DNA from: an uncultured Oscillospiraceae bacterium
Lineage (GTDB): Bacteria > Bacillota_A > Clostridia > Oscillospirales > Oscillospiraceae
Direction of reading: 5' to 3'
Assembly (NCBI GenBank): GCA_900754605.1
Contig: CAAEDK010000320.1
Coordinates: 1-22,888 of the forward strand
Length of the DNA stretch: 22,888 nucleotides
The notes beneath the pieces are model-generated. The model saw only the letters and a list, made by a program, of their open reading frames with translations, was not told where the DNA came from and did not search any database. Each line of letters opens with the position of its first letter. Position 1 is the stretch's first letter. Both the position numbers and the translations under genes were made by a program. This document shows, in pieces, positions 21,877 through 22,888 of this stretch.

Positions 21877-22888
<1,012 letters not shown>

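Overview
The window looks like chromosomal DNA of a moderately GC-rich, strictly anaerobic Clostridia member. A gut Oscillospiraceae relative of the Flavonifractor/Lawsonibacter kind is my best guess. This is inferred from gene content (biotin-dependent oxaloacetate decarboxylase-type alpha subunit, 2-hydroxyacyl-CoA dehydratase/activase pair, CsaB cell-wall pyruvyl transferase), the strong Gram-positive ribosome binding sites, and GC-rich genes separated by AT-rich spacers. No rRNA, tRNA, CRISPR array, insertion sequence or phage gene was seen.

Layout. (1) 1-573: one AT-richer gene for a membrane-anchored unknown protein, ending in a clear terminator. (2) 700-4312: a seven-gene minus-strand operon: DUF2975 membrane protein, YozG-type regulator, two paralogous 188-residue membrane proteins flanking a small lipoprotein, a membrane-anchored metallophosphoesterase, and a small membrane protein that may be frameshifted. 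Its promoter carries an inverted repeat that is a natural candidate for autoregulation. (3) 4399-5018: a YgjP-type zinc metallopeptidase with its own promoter, whose -10 box sits in the centre of a nested inverted repeat. (4) 5028-6247: an ECF sigma factor and overlapping membrane-bound putative anti-sigma factor behind a likely self-recognised promoter. (5) 6257-8462: an oxaloacetate decarboxylase/pyruvate carboxylase B-type alpha subunit as a single gene with promoter, about 110-nt leader and terminator. (6) 8543-9117: a transcription unit with a consensus-like promoter, a long AT-rich leader, an 11-codon ORF, a 43-codon ORF with a strong ribosome binding site, and a terminator. It encodes no recognisable protein.

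(7) 9225-16710: a tight six-gene minus-strand operon for assembly of a cell-surface polysaccharide: MurJ-family flippase, O-antigen-ligase-like membrane protein, GT4 glycosyltransferase, two consecutive DUF4330 membrane-anchored proteins, and a glycosyltransferase-CsaB fusion. CsaB-type pyruvylation normally creates the anchor for SLH-domain proteins, so I read this as a secondary cell wall polymer/S-layer anchoring cluster. (8) 16712-17310: an AT-rich divergent spacer with a possible decayed small membrane gene and three CGTTAA-type repeats. (9) 17311-21845: on the plus strand, a two-gene operon encoding a 978-residue double-ASKHA activase with a C-terminal DUF2229 region, and a 447-residue 2-hydroxyacyl-CoA-dehydratase-like protein. 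Together they match the domain content of the large single-chain proteins of this family and are likely an ATP-driven low-potential electron-transfer system with unknown substrate. (10) 21877-22888: a glyceraldehyde-3-phosphate dehydrogenase on the minus strand, cut by the window edge, sharing a bidirectional terminator with the preceding operon.

All assignments come from reading the sequence and recalled family motifs. No database search was run.
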